Assembly (NCBI GenBank): GCA_030762175.1
Contig: CM060840.1
Span: 35,873,501-35,937,500 of the forward strand
Direction: 5' to 3'
DNA length: 64,000 bases
Source of the DNA: Metallyticus violacea
Lineage: Eukaryota > Arthropoda > Insecta > Mantodea > Metallyticidae
Part shown: piece by piece, positions 23,357-35,696 of the stretch
Position numbering within the stretch: position 1 is the first letter of the stretch
Layout: every line of letters begins with the position of its first letter
Translations under genes and position numbers: made by a program
Notes under the pieces: model-generated
Database searches by the model: none
What the model was told of the DNA's origin: nothing
Seen by the model: only the letters and a program-made list of their open reading frames with translations

Positions 23357-23940
23357 TTTCTATGCTATGAGGTACTAAAAATCAGTGAACAACAGTAAAG
23401 ATAAAATGCCAAATCCATTATCAGCTCTCAACCAAAACCACACCCAGTAAATTGTAGCCAAAAACTAATGCTCAGAAACCACTTCCATTGCACACAAAGA
23501 CCTTGAAGAAAACTATTAACACCTTTACTAGGAGTTCATTATTGAACGCCAAAAGTATTCAAATTTCAGGAAGCATCTGTTTATTTATTCTGCTGGGAGT
23601 TCTACACCTTCAAAAATATTAATACAAAATATATAACATAAATTAAATATATCTAAAATATATCATTTTTGAAATAAAACATAACATAGTAGGGTGATTG
23701 TAAGCTTTGGGACTTAAACTATTAAAGATAAATGAACTTTATTTATTTTGACGCAAAAACAAAAGAGATTAACATTATGGAGACCGAAAATAAAAGTGTA
23801 TTTTTGATTCTATAGATGAAATAGAACAAACAAATTAAAAAAAAATAACTTGCACTGATAAAACATTGCGTATAAGCTTAATTTAAATTTTTTGATTATG
23901 TCCAAGAAACACTGATATTTTATAGAGCATTCCAGAAGGC
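23357..23940. other. AT-rich stretch without recognised gene
   Basis: Unique AT-rich sequence, no feature recognised. Confidence 0.5.
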
Positions 23941-23945
23941 AAGTA

Positions 23946-24512
23946 TTAGGTTGTCTCATATGAAATGTCGGTTTATAAGTTTGGTGTTTTGTAAGATTTT
24001 AATGGCATTCTTTTGCTTGGCAAGGCTATTTACAAGATACCATGGTTATTACTGTGTATATTGTGAGCAAGTTTCAGTCATCAGTTGTTAATATACAACC
24101 ATAAAATGGAGGAATTTCTGAGAATAAGATATCCAGCATTGGTTAATCAAAATAACGTTCTGATATAGCAGGACAATGCGAGATCCTATATCATTCGAAC
24201 AACTATGGAAAATACCCAGGAATCAAAAGGATTTGAACTTCTACCACACCCAGCATATAGCCCTGATCTTGCGCCTTCCGATTATCATTTGTTTGGATCC
24301 ATGACTCAATCTCTGCGTGGAAGAAATTTTGAAAAGTTTAAAGCTGCAACAAAGTCCAGAAACTGATACTCGCAGAATAACAAACTTCGCTAAAAGGCGA
24401 CTAAAAACTAAAGAATATAATAGTCTTTACTTTGAAATTTAGTTTAATTTCTGTCAGAACATATTTGAAATAAAGTTGCTTAAAAACCGAGACTACTTAT
24501 GGAACAGTATCT
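23946..24512 (+). mobile_element. Internally deleted mariner element
   Basis: The left end TTAGGTTGTCTCATATGAAA (from 23946) follows a TA dinucleotide. It pairs imperfectly with the complement of the right end (about 17 of 23 positions over the inner part of the repeat, right end near 24512). Between them, one frame carries the C-terminal third of a mariner transposase: QDNARSYIIRTTMEN, then LLPHPAYSPDLAPSDYHLF and RGRNFEKFKAA. These include the second and third catalytic aspartates of the D,D34D family, with a stop just before QDN. The N-terminal DNA-binding region and the first catalytic block are absent, so the element shrank from the usual 1.3 kb to about 570 bp. It is inactive but could have been mobilised in trans. 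Confidence 0.85.
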
Positions 24513-25326
24513 ATAATAAAAAAAAAAAAAGGTGTAGAGTAGTTAAAGACGTTTTTGATGAGAAATGCAGAACCAAATACTGGGTGAAACGTATGAAACT
24601 GATGGTGTGATAACAGGTAACTTGGAGTGGAAATGTGCAAGATTTATTCGTTTTTCTTAAACGAACTCATTAAGGTAATTCGCAGGGGTCATTCAGTCAA
24701 ACCTGCAAGTGTTGCAGATAAGCGTCATGCATACGTTATGAACATGTTGAAATTTCTCAGCCAAGAAAGTACTACAGATAGTTGACAAGTAACCTCAGTA
24801 ATCAAGGTTTTGGATAATAGATTTTTTAACGGTAAATTAAAGAAATGCTTTAAGTGTGCGGCTTATCGTCTGAAATCCGTCCATTTATTAATATAAACCA
24901 ATTACAATGAATTACAAAGTAAACGAAAATAGAGGCAGAAATATTTAAGGAATAAAAATGAGGTCCTGTCTTATAAGAAGGGCACTCAGATGCGCACCCC
25001 ACTGCATTACCAAGAATCAGTTCCTGCCCGAAAAGAATGATCGTGCTTGTTGTGTGAACCAGTTCCGCACCATAGACTTGACTTTATCACTACTGTGAAA
25101 GAATTTGCCATTCAGAAATTTCTTGAGAGGCCCAAATAAATAAAACTCACAAGCTGATCCTCATGTACAGCGTTGTCTATAGTAATGACTAGTAATAGAA
25201 CATTTTCTACCACGGACGCGAGGTTACCTTAGCATTAACTATACAATATAATTGACTCTAAACTCTATCTAGGTTTCTGGTATGCGGCCACAAACTCTAA
25301 CCCCCTCCCTCTGATGTCATATGCCC
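24513..25326. other. Stretch without recognised gene
   Basis: Unique sequence with an A run at about 24518-24530. No feature recognised. About 24960-25110 is a little richer in GC but has no usable frame. Confidence 0.5.
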
Positions 25327-25338
25327 CAACTCGCGTCT

Positions 25339-25644
25339 TTTTTTTTTTTTTTGAGTAGTGTTTAACGCCCGTTTTTACTACTGAGGCACCACAGGCGATG
25401 GACACTGATGATACATGAGATGAAATGATAAATTGGGAAAGGATTTTTTTTTTTTTTTTTTTTTAAGGAAGGAAGCGTTCCAGGCCTAAGTTTAGGTACC
25501 TCCCCGGCATTTGCCAGTTATGAAGACTGAGGAAAACCTGGAAAAAACCCCAGTCAGGGAGGACGGTCCTGGCGGGATTCGAACCGCAGACCTCCCGCTC
25601 ACGAGTCCGTGCCTTAACGACCTCGGCCACCCGTGGCGGTTAAA
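25339..25644 (-). repeat. SINE family A, copy 3 (full length)
   Basis: Minus-strand copy with head CCACGGGTGGCCGAGGTCG, B box GGTTCGAATCCCGCC, full body and a long 3' A tail (T run at 25339-25352 on the plus strand). A second homopolymer (T run at about 25446-25464) has grown inside the body at the site of a short T run in the other copies. A perfect 12 bp duplication (CAACTCGCGTCT, 25327-25338 and 25645-25656) flanks it. Together with the long tail this marks it as one of the youngest insertions here. Confidence 0.95.
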
Positions 25645-25656
25645 CAACTCGCGTCT

Positions 25657-26556
25657 GGATTATGCTATCTTGTTATCAAAGGAATGTTGCATCTTTAATA
25701 AAGACCTCCTAAGCTGTGACCATATGCATGCCAATTCTTCACTGTTGTCTGCGATATGTACTTCTCACTACACATTCATGCGAGGATGAATTTCACTCGA
25801 CTGATCGCTGTCAAGCACGTTCAGTCACTTTTAACGGGTTCGCCATCAAATTTGTTCAGCGCTCGCACAGCTAATCAACGCAAATCAACCGTACCTCTTA
25901 CCAGGGTATGAGACCTCAATCTTCTGTTTCTGACCTTTTGTTAATGCCCAGCATTCTGCTCTATACAAGAAGAGATGGCACATAATGGAAGATTTCGGCT
26001 GAGTCACTTTCATGACAGTTTCTGTTCAAACTTTGTTTCATCGAGTCCTTTTTATCGTTCTACATAAGATTAAAATTCTGAAACTTATTTTGTAGATCCA
26101 ATTCTATAGTATTACTCATTTCGCAACTTAAATATTAAAATTTTACTTTCTCAACTTTATGATTATTAATTAATGCCTGTTTTAATACATTTTTATTTTT
26201 AAAGATGAAGCTTTATAATTGCATTTGGACCTCAATGGGACTCTAATAATAAATAGATAATTCAACATATATATTTATTTAAATGCAGGAAAACAAAAAA
26301 GACACATTTAACGTCGTTTTCTTCGTAATAATGTCCTTAACAGAAAATATAATAGAAATTAGAACATAGGTCCAGTACCATGGTCACAATTTTGAAACAT
26401 CGTTTTTAACAGAATAAACATTGTGATTTTCTCTATCTTCTAAAATGAGATGCTATATCCTAATCCTATTCATAATTCTGCTTATCATCTGTCTTTGAAC
26501 TGATCTTCTAACTCTTGTTGCACATTGGTAGGCGTTCAGATGAACTTTAATTTGCA
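25657..26556. other. Stretch between two family A SINEs
   Basis: About 25660-26050 is moderately GC-rich, then AT-rich. No gene, tRNA-like or TE signal recognised. Confidence 0.5.
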
Positions 26557-26846
26557 TTTTTTTTTTGGAGTAGTGTTTAACGCTTGTTTTTATACTGAGG
26601 TACCACAGGCGTTGGACACCGATGATACATGAGATGAAATGATACATTGGAAAAGGACTTTTTTTAAGGAAGGAAACGTTCCAGGTTTAAGTTTAGGGTA
26701 CGTACCCGGCATTTACCATTTTATAAGGACCGAAAAAAACTTGGGGAAAAAAAAAACTGTCAGGGAGGACGGTCCTGGTGGGATTCGAACCCCAGACCTT
26801 CCGCTCAAGAGTCCGCACCTTAACGACTTCGGTCAGCCGTGGCGGT
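26557..26846 (-). repeat. SINE family A, copy 4 (full length)
   Basis: Same orientation and organisation as copy A3, 1.2 kb further on. The minus-strand head CCGCCACGGCTGACCGAAG has a diverged A box, but the B box (GGGTTCGAATCCCACC) is intact. The tail is a T run at about 26557-26566. The flanks show only a short possible duplication (GCATTTTT against GTATTTTT). More substitutions than in A3 suggest an older copy. Confidence 0.9.
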
Positions 26847-26944
26847 ATTTTTCGAAGGTTGAGATAATCGAATATGTAAATGATGCTTGGATTTCATTGT
26901 TAGGGACTTAGCAGGATATTTTGACCCCTCAATCTTGCTCAAGG

Positions 26945-27276
26945 ACTAATCATTAGTGGCTACTCCCCCAGTAGTGACACCTCCGGGAGGAAGAGGTGAG
27001 ATGAGAAAGAAATCGGGAGGCCAGGTCCCACAAACGGTCAGATATGGATGTAAACATGATCCCTAATACTGTTTTCATATAGAACATACCTCCTCCTTTC
27101 AAGGAGGTGGAACTTCTCAGAGGGATTGCCGCATACTCCACACCTTTTCAAGCGCATCTCTCCTGGTCATTCCAGAACCACGAATAAACCAAAAGTCTGG
27201 ATGGTTGGCCCCAAGGAAATTGAATCCAGACCTTCAGAATGAAAGTCCCAAGCGTTACCTGAGTCACCCCACCCCA
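26945..27276 (-). repeat. SINE family C, copy 1 (tRNA-derived)
   Basis: On the minus strand it starts GGGGTGGGGTGACTCAGGTA (A-box-like TGACTCAGGTAACG), then a B box GGATTCAATTTCC and the phrase GGGGCCAACCATCC. The head and this phrase match the block at 35.06-35.19 kb (AGGTTCAATTCTC, then GCCAGCCATTC), so the two form a family. The body to the left (26945-27150) contains GC-rich phrases such as CCTCCGGGAGGAAGAGGTG and an inverted CCTCCTTTCAAGGAGG (27092-27107). The left boundary is uncertain. Confidence 0.55.
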
Positions 27277-27394
27277 ATGTTGATTATGATGCTTATATTT
27301 ATAAGAGGGATGCTGCGCAAGATCCTAAACCTAGAAATATTAATCTTAGCAGAGTATGGTTGTCATGAGGAAGGTTCCTAGTTAAGTAACGTTG

Positions 27395-27478
27395 TTCAAG
27401 AAAAAAAAAAACGGGACACGAACCAGGGATTATAGGGCAGAAATCTCAACCCTAGATCACGAGATTGGTTTCAATGTG
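27395..27478 (-). repeat. tRNA-like relic
   Basis: On the minus strand, TGATCTAGGGTTGAG (A-box-like) is followed by GGTTCGTGTCCCG (B box) at tRNA-like spacing, next to an A/T homopolymer. The head is too diverged to fold into a tRNA. Probably a SINE remnant. Confidence 0.45.
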
Positions 27479-27486
27479 TCATTCTT

Positions 27487-30010
27487 ATGTTACTCGTAAT
27501 ATTGTTCACCCATAATCTTAATATGTCAGAACCATATGAAACATATGCAATTGAAAATTACTTTTCCTTCTATAGGTACGTTTTAGCGCCCGACTGTAAA
27601 CCAACTACTGCATCTTTTCCAAAGTTGGCCATACTGGCCGTTCGGTCACGGTTTTTGAACACAATCGCATTATAAAAGTGATGGAGTAAACGGCGTGAAG
27701 CTTTGTATCATGGACGCGTGACTCAGCCGAAATCTTCCATTATGCTATGTTCTGTTCTGTGGGAGTAATTTGGTGTGTATAGCAGTTTCGTACGCACACT
27801 CATGGACGATGATTAAAATCTTTATTTCTACGTGGCACATTGTTTAATGTGCTTAAAAAAATTATAGATATTTTCCACAGTTAGTAGAGCTCAATTATGT
27901 TGCAAATGAAACAACGTTGGAATCACTTCCCGAAGAAAAAGAAACACATTAAGGATAATGCGTAGTTAGCGAGCCTTCATTTACCTACTTTTCGAAGTAG
28001 ACCATCTAAGAAAACTATGGCAATTCTCAACGCGTGATTTTTCCATTAAGTATCTGTGTTTGAGAGAGATGCTATAAAAATCGTAATGGTACACTTCATT
28101 GTAATAAAAATAATCTAAATTTAATTTTAAAACCTTGCACGCGCAACTTATCAAGGGCCCTTGTAATTTAATAGCACATGGCAGTCTACGGGTAATATTA
28201 GGTAAAAATAATAGAAATCTGAAACGTTGCTTCTTTTAAGGATGGGAGAGAGCGGAAGGCCTGAAATCACTTAGCTCACGTACAAAATTAAAGCAAGAAA
28301 CGATGGTGGATCAGAAAACACATTACAAGTTCAGAATAGACACCATTGCAACACATATATTCCCTAGTTTTTTCTAATAGACACATGCATGCGACAGAGT
28401 ACAGTTCTTTTAACTTATGCGCCCTTAAGCGTAGCAACATGGAAGCACGCGTAAACTATTGATAATGGAGTAAATGGGTATATAGAAGTGTACATTTATT
28501 TTATTGTATATAGAAAACTATGGTTCAACTTCAATACATTTTTTTGCTTCAAACACTTTACATTTACTTGTATACAAAAGTAAGGATAAAATAAACACTA
28601 CTGACTTGCCTCTGCAAGTGAAGTAAAGAAACATAACATATTTTTGGCCCAGAATAAGTTATCATCGTAAGACAAATAGGTGCGTTAATTTTCTTTCATT
28701 CACTTTCTTGTATTCAAATGAATACAATTCAGAACACGATCTGCTTATCACCAATATTTTTAGCCGTAGTGTAGTTTTTTTCAACTTAACAGATAACTTA
28801 TCAGTTACATTGTCAGCAATTCAACTGTGCATGGAGTATTGCTTGGCGGTAATCTACCACACTTACACAGCTCTCCTGCAGGTAATAGAAGCGAGACACT
28901 TTCACTCTAGCTTGAACTGTTTTGACTCATCATGCTCTGTAATCAAAGGTTCTATGATTTATGAACGTGTATTAATAGTGATTAAAGGCAGGTATTTACT
29001 TGTATGAAAAAAACATTTGCATCTCCATCCATTGCTATACCTTCATCCTAGATGCTACGTATTTGTGTCCGCCATTTTGTTCTTGTGCAGTCAACAGCTC
29101 CTCCTTAATACTGCATTTAGCAGTTTTGGACTTGCAGTTTTTAATACGGTCATAGTGTGTGCGATGAAGCCCTTCAACTCATAACTATTGTAGATTTTCG
29201 CAGAAACAATCTTTTCTTCAGATAGTCCCACAAACAATAAACTCTGAATTAATATTTGGTGATCTCTGGAAAGAACTAAAAATCATTCTGGATGCGAAGC
29301 CAACGAAATACTACTGAAAAGTGCATTCACATTCATAATAACATTGAAAATGCTCGATACGATTTTGCAGAGATAATATAATTTTTCCACAAATATACAA
29401 TAATAAAACATGGTTGTACTTTTGATAACACTTTAATTCAACCACGGCAGTCAGAAACTAACAAACTCCTCGTCATTTTGATGCCATTTTGATTTCCATT
29501 TGACTTATTTTTGAGTATGTCAAATGGGGGGGGGGAAAGGACAATGAAAGTTATTTCTTACTTTAAAAAAAAAATTCCTACGCGTAAGCGTATCATGTAG
29601 GCTTGTCGCCTGTGTCTAATGCCAACAAACACATTCACCCCTCTATAATAACGAAGAATAGCATTAAATGTATAGAAAAATATTGCACAAAAACAACTTC
29701 TCAATTGAAAATATATTAAAGTTTGATATGAAAATATATAGGCTGCATTTTCGCAACTTTTTGACAGTCCAGCAGTATGCAAGGCTGTCTATAAGTATGC
29801 ATGTTTTATAACAACCTTAATCTACGCATGCGCAAGAAGTTTCCCCTCCTACTAAGAAAAATTAATGCCAAATCATGTTTTTTAGGATTTCAGCTTGTGG
29901 GGTCTAAGCACGTGGCTAGAGAGTTCTCATTTGTATTTCATTTATGCTTTAAAAAAAAATTAATGGAAATAAAAATATATATGTAAACCGTTGTCATTTT
30001 GATTTCTTTC
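27487..30010. other. AT-rich stretch without recognised gene
   Basis: Contains a G10 run at 29526-29535 and a few open frames of 60-99 codons (for example 28708-29007 plus) without recognisable domains. I could support no gene, RNA or TE here. Confidence 0.5.
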
Positions 30011-30013
30011 TGC

Positions 30014-30060
<47 letters not shown>

Positions 30061-30110
30061 TCATTCATTCTTTCTTTATTTCTTTTTTTTTTGTTTCTTT
30101 CGGTTTTCTT
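30014..30110. repeat. (CTTT)n microsatellite
   Basis: About 13 tandem CTTT units, then degenerate units (TCATTCATTC) and a T run. A pure pyrimidine strand nearly 100 bp long. Confidence 0.95.
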
Positions 30111-31500
30111 AAAGATAAGTAATTTTAATTCTAAGTTAAATTGCGATCCCAATCTTTTTTCGTGTTAAGTGGGTTGAAAACAACAGTAGTGGGAAATTAA
30201 AAGTGCACCTCTCGGTTAAATTCATGAATATTCCTTTTAAGAAACTTAAATGTCACAGCTTGAATCAACACATTTATCTTTTGTTTCACTTTCGTTTTAC
30301 CTTGAAAAATGTAAATGCGATTACCGGTCTTTTATATGCATCTTTGGCTAGTACTTTGGTTGAAATGAAGTATATAGTTATATAATATATAAGTAGGTTT
30401 TATTTATTGTATGCATTTTTCATTTGAACATTAGCTTGCTCGTACTTTCAGAACTGCATTTTTTAATGTTTGAAACAAGTGGATAATGAAGTTGACATTG
30501 AAAATAAAAATTTTATCTTGCTCTTTGTCTTAGAACAAACTGTTACAAATTCCAAATTCCTTTATAGGTGCATGCAACATTTCCTTATTTTATCTGATTT
30601 AATTTTACTTATTGTTTTTCTAAATACTTTAATCTCGTGTATTTCTAAAATTATCCGAACATTTTATGTTTCTGTTCTTAATTATAAAGCATAATTTATT
30701 AGAGGCCCAACAGTCTTTGTGAATGCTTGTTTTTGCTTCTTTTCTGGCACATATATTTCACAATACTAAATTGTTTAGGCAACCTGTTATTTTTTCAGCC
30801 TTTATGATCATTTTGTCTAGTTATTTTGATACCTAGATAATTATTTCATTTTGCATCTATATTGTACCAACATTCAGTTTATTGATATTATACTTATTGG
30901 TATAGATTTCTTCTTTTGTATTACTTTTTAATGTTGTTCTTTTAGTAATTAGGAGTTAAATCATATAATAATTGCTCTAAGTAATCATTATCAGCTAATA
31001 AACCAACACGATCACCATTACGATTACATTTATTTTCTTTTCCTATTTTATATACACTTAAATGTTTAACGTTTTATCCATTACGAAGTTACACAACAAT
31101 GAAACTGAGGAAGTCACCTTATCTTATTCCTTTATTTACTGGAATTTTGTCAGTACATCCCGCACTTTAATTTTGCTAAACTTATTTTTATGTGTGGTTT
31201 TTACTAATTTTATTTGGCAATTTAGAACACTGTTTTTAATTAGAATTCTGTAGACTTGTCCCATGCTTTCTCAAGATCGATGAAATAATATTTAATTATA
31301 TAACCTTCTCCGTTGGTTTTTTCCACAACAATTATACAAGATCTTTCACTTTTAAATAATAACAAACTTGTTAGGAATACTTTTGTTGTGGCCTTGAGGC
31401 AAATGACAAATAAAATGGTAAAATCTATGAGCAAAGTATTTAATATTGCGCTGAATTGTTGAATGTTGAAACTATATACAACATGTGAGGTATGACACTA
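30111..31500. other. AT-rich stretch without recognised gene
   Basis: T-rich on the plus strand with Phe/Leu-rich chance frames (30203-30385, 30470-30694, 31062-31253). One phrase in the 31240-31434 minus frame reads YFIDLEKAWDKSTE. This resembles the reverse transcriptase FxDFxKAFD block, but it is isolated and I do not call it. Confidence 0.45.
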
Positions 31501-31508
31501 TTAACTAT

Positions 31509-31526
31509 GGGGGGGGGGGGGGTGGG
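31509..31526 (+). repeat. G homopolymer (G14)
   Basis: Fourteen consecutive G residues followed by TGGG, in AT-rich surroundings. Such tracts can form four-stranded structures and are also prone to assembly length error. Confidence 0.9.
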
Positions 31527-33100
31527 AGCGAAAAATATATTGGTGCATAATAAAAAGTGAAAGAATTTTTCAATATCTGAAAAAATATATATTCATTACC
31601 TTTGCATTCTTTCATCTAAATTTAGAGGCCATTCAGTGCGAAGAAATTGACGGTGTCTAATTCGTTTAGAGTGTAACATTACAAATTAAATACGGGCTCC
31701 GAACGATTCCAAAGTGTAATAGAGAAAATAAAACTACTAAGCATACTTGAAGATCAGGTGAACTGAAAGGAACTAAATTGAAATGTTATCACAACGACTT
31801 CAGTAAAAAATAACAGCCTGAAAATACATTCATTTTCCAATGATTAAAATTTTAAGTAACTGTTTTTCAATGATAAATAATGCTTTGAAACAAAGCTAGG
31901 TATACATTCGTTATTTTAACACTCCCCAAAAATAAACAGCTACTCGTGAGAAACAGCTACATTTATGAACGCTTGCATGAAGTGTTTTAATTTCCATGAC
32001 AAACACCGCTGCTAGGAAACTTCCCAGCACAATGCGTTACGTAATAAAACGGGTAATTTTATTTCTGATGCATTTTCCATTGACTGTATGTAAAACTGTA
32101 GACAAAATAGATGCGGAATTTTAAAATAATAGAAATGGGAATACAATTCATAAACTGAATAATAATATTTTAATATTACTCCATTTTCAGCTTGTCATTC
32201 CCAATACCAATTCAATTTCGCAAAAATTTAAACAGGTCACTCCACCTTTATACATTTAACAGCAAAGTTCAACTATGTTACATGAAGCAACAAAAAATAT
32301 CATAATGCCATGGTTGATTTGAACTAGTTGAATAATGCAAAGCTTCCAATTTGTTAAGCATTAATCTGGACTATTTTTGGTTGTTGCAAGCAATTTTTGG
32401 GGGGAAAAAAGAGGTAGATAGATATTAGTAGTTGAAATTTTGACATCTACAATGACTCGGTAGCGAAAGCAGTAGTCGAATCTTTTTACTGGGATTTTCT
32501 ATTCTTTTTTCTTCTAAATATTTTCCCCAAAGGTGCATACTAATTAAACTTCATATATCACTGCATCAAAACTCAAATATTGAATAATTAATGGTTAAAA
32601 TTAAAAAATATTAATTAGGAGAATACAAAATTCCGTTTTTACATAAAAGTATAACATGTACACGAATAAATAAATAAATATGATCACAAAATAATGAGAT
32701 ATACAAAAAATAAATTCTATCAAGGTCTAATATAAAAGGAACACAATGGATGTGTTTGAGAAGAGAAAAAATTCAATTTACGGATTTTAATACCTTACTT
32801 TAATCTTACCGCATGACTAATTAATACAAAGAAAAATGCATAAGTTTCATATGAAATTACTGAAACAGCATCTGTTCACATGGCTGGTACATACTGATAG
32901 ATATACATACATATAATTTCTGGAACCTAACTCAAAACGAGGACAGAAGGGCTAAAATGCTTCATTAGTAGATAATTTTACTGTTGCGAATTCCTGTAAA
33001 ACATAACATAACATATTTCGCATGAACGCATATCCAATCTTCTCTTTAGTCGAGAAAATCTGCAGAGATGACGGTTTAAATATATACATAAGTAAATGTA
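31527..33100. other. AT-rich stretch without recognised gene
   Basis: Unique AT-rich sequence with no supported feature. Confidence 0.5.
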
Positions 33101-33104
33101 CAGG

Positions 33105-33460
33105 GTGTCTCTAAATTAGACCGACAAACTTAGTGATTGGATAGATGACCGTTTTTAAACAGTTTATGTGAAGAAAACTATGAACTGCAACGCTCCGTTT
33201 CAATGCAATAGGATGAAGATGGAAGCTATTATGTCGAATCTTATGGTAGTGGGCTGTAACCAACCTATCTGCCTAAGCGTAATCATGTTAGACTGGTATG
33301 CTCAGACCGCTGTTGGTGCCGTCGCATGTGATGCGACTCAAGGTCGAGTCGCTACTCTAGGAATACCTACATCTAACCTCGTTTGTTTACTCTCCGCGCT
33401 CAGGATCATTCTGTTGGCTTGTGGTCACAAGATGACCAACTATTTCATAGAATAATTAAC
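33105..33460 (+). other. Possible transposon end plus GC-richer block with overlapping hairpins
   Basis: ACAGGGTGTCTCTAAATTAG (near 33100-33120) has the look of a DNA-transposon or LINE end (ACAGGGTGTxTC). The following 300 bp is richer in GC than its flanks and contains a 95-codon frame (33168-33455) with no domain I recognise. Within it, GTCGCATGTGATGCGAC (33321-33337) and GCGACTCAAGGTCGAGTCGC (33333-33352) are perfect 7 bp-stem hairpins that share GCGAC. No matching inverted end is visible downstream. Confidence 0.25.
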
Positions 33461-33786
33461 GACAGATATCTCACAACTAGGAAATAATTACAACCATATT
33501 TTATTGCTAACATATGAGTTTCTAATACCACGCAAATGGATTGATTAGTCAAAATTTCAGATTATAATAATGCTAAGTTGTGCTGTTGAAGGATTATTAA
33601 AATAATTTTATAACTATTAAAAATTACCTTACGCCATTCTTTTACAAAGTTTAACTCTATTTTGCTTTGTTATTAATTTCTGAATAGTAAATTGAATTAC
33701 TTCAATGCCACATATCAACATTTTAAGCTAGTGATCCTGGGTTCCGTGTCTTAAATTACTTGTCTCTATACAGAATGAACATATTT
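33461..33786. other. AT-rich stretch without recognised gene
   Basis: No feature recognised. Confidence 0.5.
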
Positions 33787-33942
33787 CGATGTTGTTCATT
33801 AATGTATTTTAGATATATTTAAAACGTTATTTTTAAAAATAAAAAATTCGTAAAACAATATTAAGATATTTAGAAACTATTGTTCTACGCCGATGTTGTT
33901 CATTATATTGATGTATTTAAAATGTTATTTCTAAAAATGCTC
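33787..33942. repeat. Degenerate local direct repeat
   Basis: CGATGTTGTTCATT occurs at 33787-33800 and again from 33891. Each is followed by similar TGTATTT, TTTAAAA and GTTATTT-TAAAAAT phrases, giving two units of about 55 bp with a period of about 104 bp. It looks like a small tandem duplication, since diverged. Confidence 0.6.
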
Positions 33943-34900
33943 AAAATATAAATAAAGAACAAATATTGTAGTAAAATCATTTTACTTTAATTACAGACTA
34001 TAGTTCAACATATGGTGGTATTCCACGTAACAATAACACTACTTTTTTAGGAGATTGATAACCTAAGGTTTAACTCACTAGATTTAGACAGCCTTCCAAA
34101 TAAGGAAAGCTTACTGTAACCGGACATGTACCGATTATTTCTTAGCGTTGTAGCTCATAAGTTCCCTCTAAGACCGTATATTTTATGCTTATTCTGTCAT
34201 TTACAGCAAAAAATAAATAAAGGAGGAAAAACCCTGTTTTAGACAATTTATTAAAATGATTCATGATGTAGAGAAATACCAGTAGCAGTTTCTTTTTATT
34301 TAATGAACATATTTGTGTTTCTTTGTATTCTCCAAATTTATCTTTCAATTACCAGAGAGAATTATTTGACATTTTATTTTCTGCTTATTTTATCATAGTT
34401 TTTATACGAGCTATGAAAGAGCTGTTTAAAAAAATACTGTTTTATATATATTTCCTTAAGTTTGTTGTAAATTTTTGTTTTAAAGCTACTTCTTCGTTCT
34501 TTAATTTTAATTAATTCTGACTTATATCTGTATCGATATATTTTTTATTCTGTACTGTTATACTCGTACAGTTAAAAGGTATTTTGCATACTGTTTAAAA
34601 TATTGTTTATACTAATTTATTTCTTTTCCTGTCAACCAACTTTTTATACCCTTTAGAGGAGAAATATATCTAAGAAACTTATTTATCGTATGCACTTATA
34701 GATTATGAAAAAGTACTCCACTGCGTAATAACAAACAATCTTTGGGATTTAAAGGAAAAAGTGTTGTCAAAAATGTTGCCTAATACGATTACAACATTAC
34801 TCACATAAATATATTGTAAATGAAAATAAACAGTATTATATTACAAAATAATGAAAGAAGTAAAGAATCACAACTAAGATGTCTACTTTCATAAGTGTAC
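33943..34900. other. AT-rich stretch without recognised gene
   Basis: No supported feature. Open frames near 34142-34514 on both strands are of chance composition. Confidence 0.5.
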
Positions 34901-35049
34901 CACACCCGTACCACCAAGGTGTCATCCGAAGAGGCTCCTGGACTGCATCTGAAGCTAGGAGAGGAACTTTTCTCGAGTGCAAGCTACCGCAATACCCCTA
35001 TAACTGATGATGTGGAAAGAAATGTAAGGGAATGGGTAGAGCGGAAAAT

Positions 35050-35192
35050 TCATAGAATGTAAATAACCATCTCATCATTCGCTTAAGTGATAGGGGGAAA
35101 CCATGAACAGAATGGCTGGCTCAAAGAGAATTGAACCTGGTACCTCCTGAACGCGAATCTCAAGCATTACGCCTGCACCATCTTTCTCAGTA
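35050..35192 (-). repeat. SINE family C, copy 2 (tRNA-derived)
   Basis: On the minus strand, ATGGTGCAGGCGTAATGCTTGAG (A-box region) is followed by AGGTTCAATTCTC (B box) and GCCAGCCATTCTG, which aligns with family C copy 1. The sequence to the left (34905-35050), with GC-richer phrases, may be the rest of the body, but its match to copy 1 is weak. Confidence 0.5.
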
Positions 35193-35683
35193 AATGCATG
35201 CAGAGTAATGGAACCTATAGTTTTCAAAATACTATAAATGAATTTCTGAACAACCGACGATACTGAATGTTGATTTGGGTATTTCCAGCAAGACTCTGCT
35301 GCATTCAGGGAAAAAAATTAGTATATGATAACTAGAAGGGGATTATTTCCCCCACGGTTCCCTAATCTAAAAGTATTCGATTTTTATTTTTGCTGCAAGA
35401 TGAAAAATAAAGTGTATGGAACAAACCTCCACACATATGAAGTACTGAATATCAGAAAGTAATTGATTAAATGTTATAAGATGAACTGATGCACGTGAAT
35501 GACAATTTTCTAAATGTGTGGATGTAGCAGGGCATGTCCAATACCTCCTGTCATAAGGCGCGTGCTCATTTTCATTGCAATCGAAGTTTAAATGCGAGAA
35601 TTTGAATCTTTGCGCGGATATTATCCGCTTCGCCGGGAGTTACCGCTGTGAATGCCAACCCATCAGCTGCCGGGAAATAGGCG
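35193..35683. other. Stretch without recognised gene
   Basis: Unique sequence. A short GC-richer segment (35585-35690) adjoins the SINE target site. No frame or repeat recognised. Confidence 0.5.
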
Positions 35684-35696
35684 ACAAAACCATGAA

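Noticed and set aside
31240..31434. Reverse-transcriptase-like phrase DLEKAWD on the minus strand
   Set aside because: A single seven-residue similarity with no neighbouring reverse transcriptase block.
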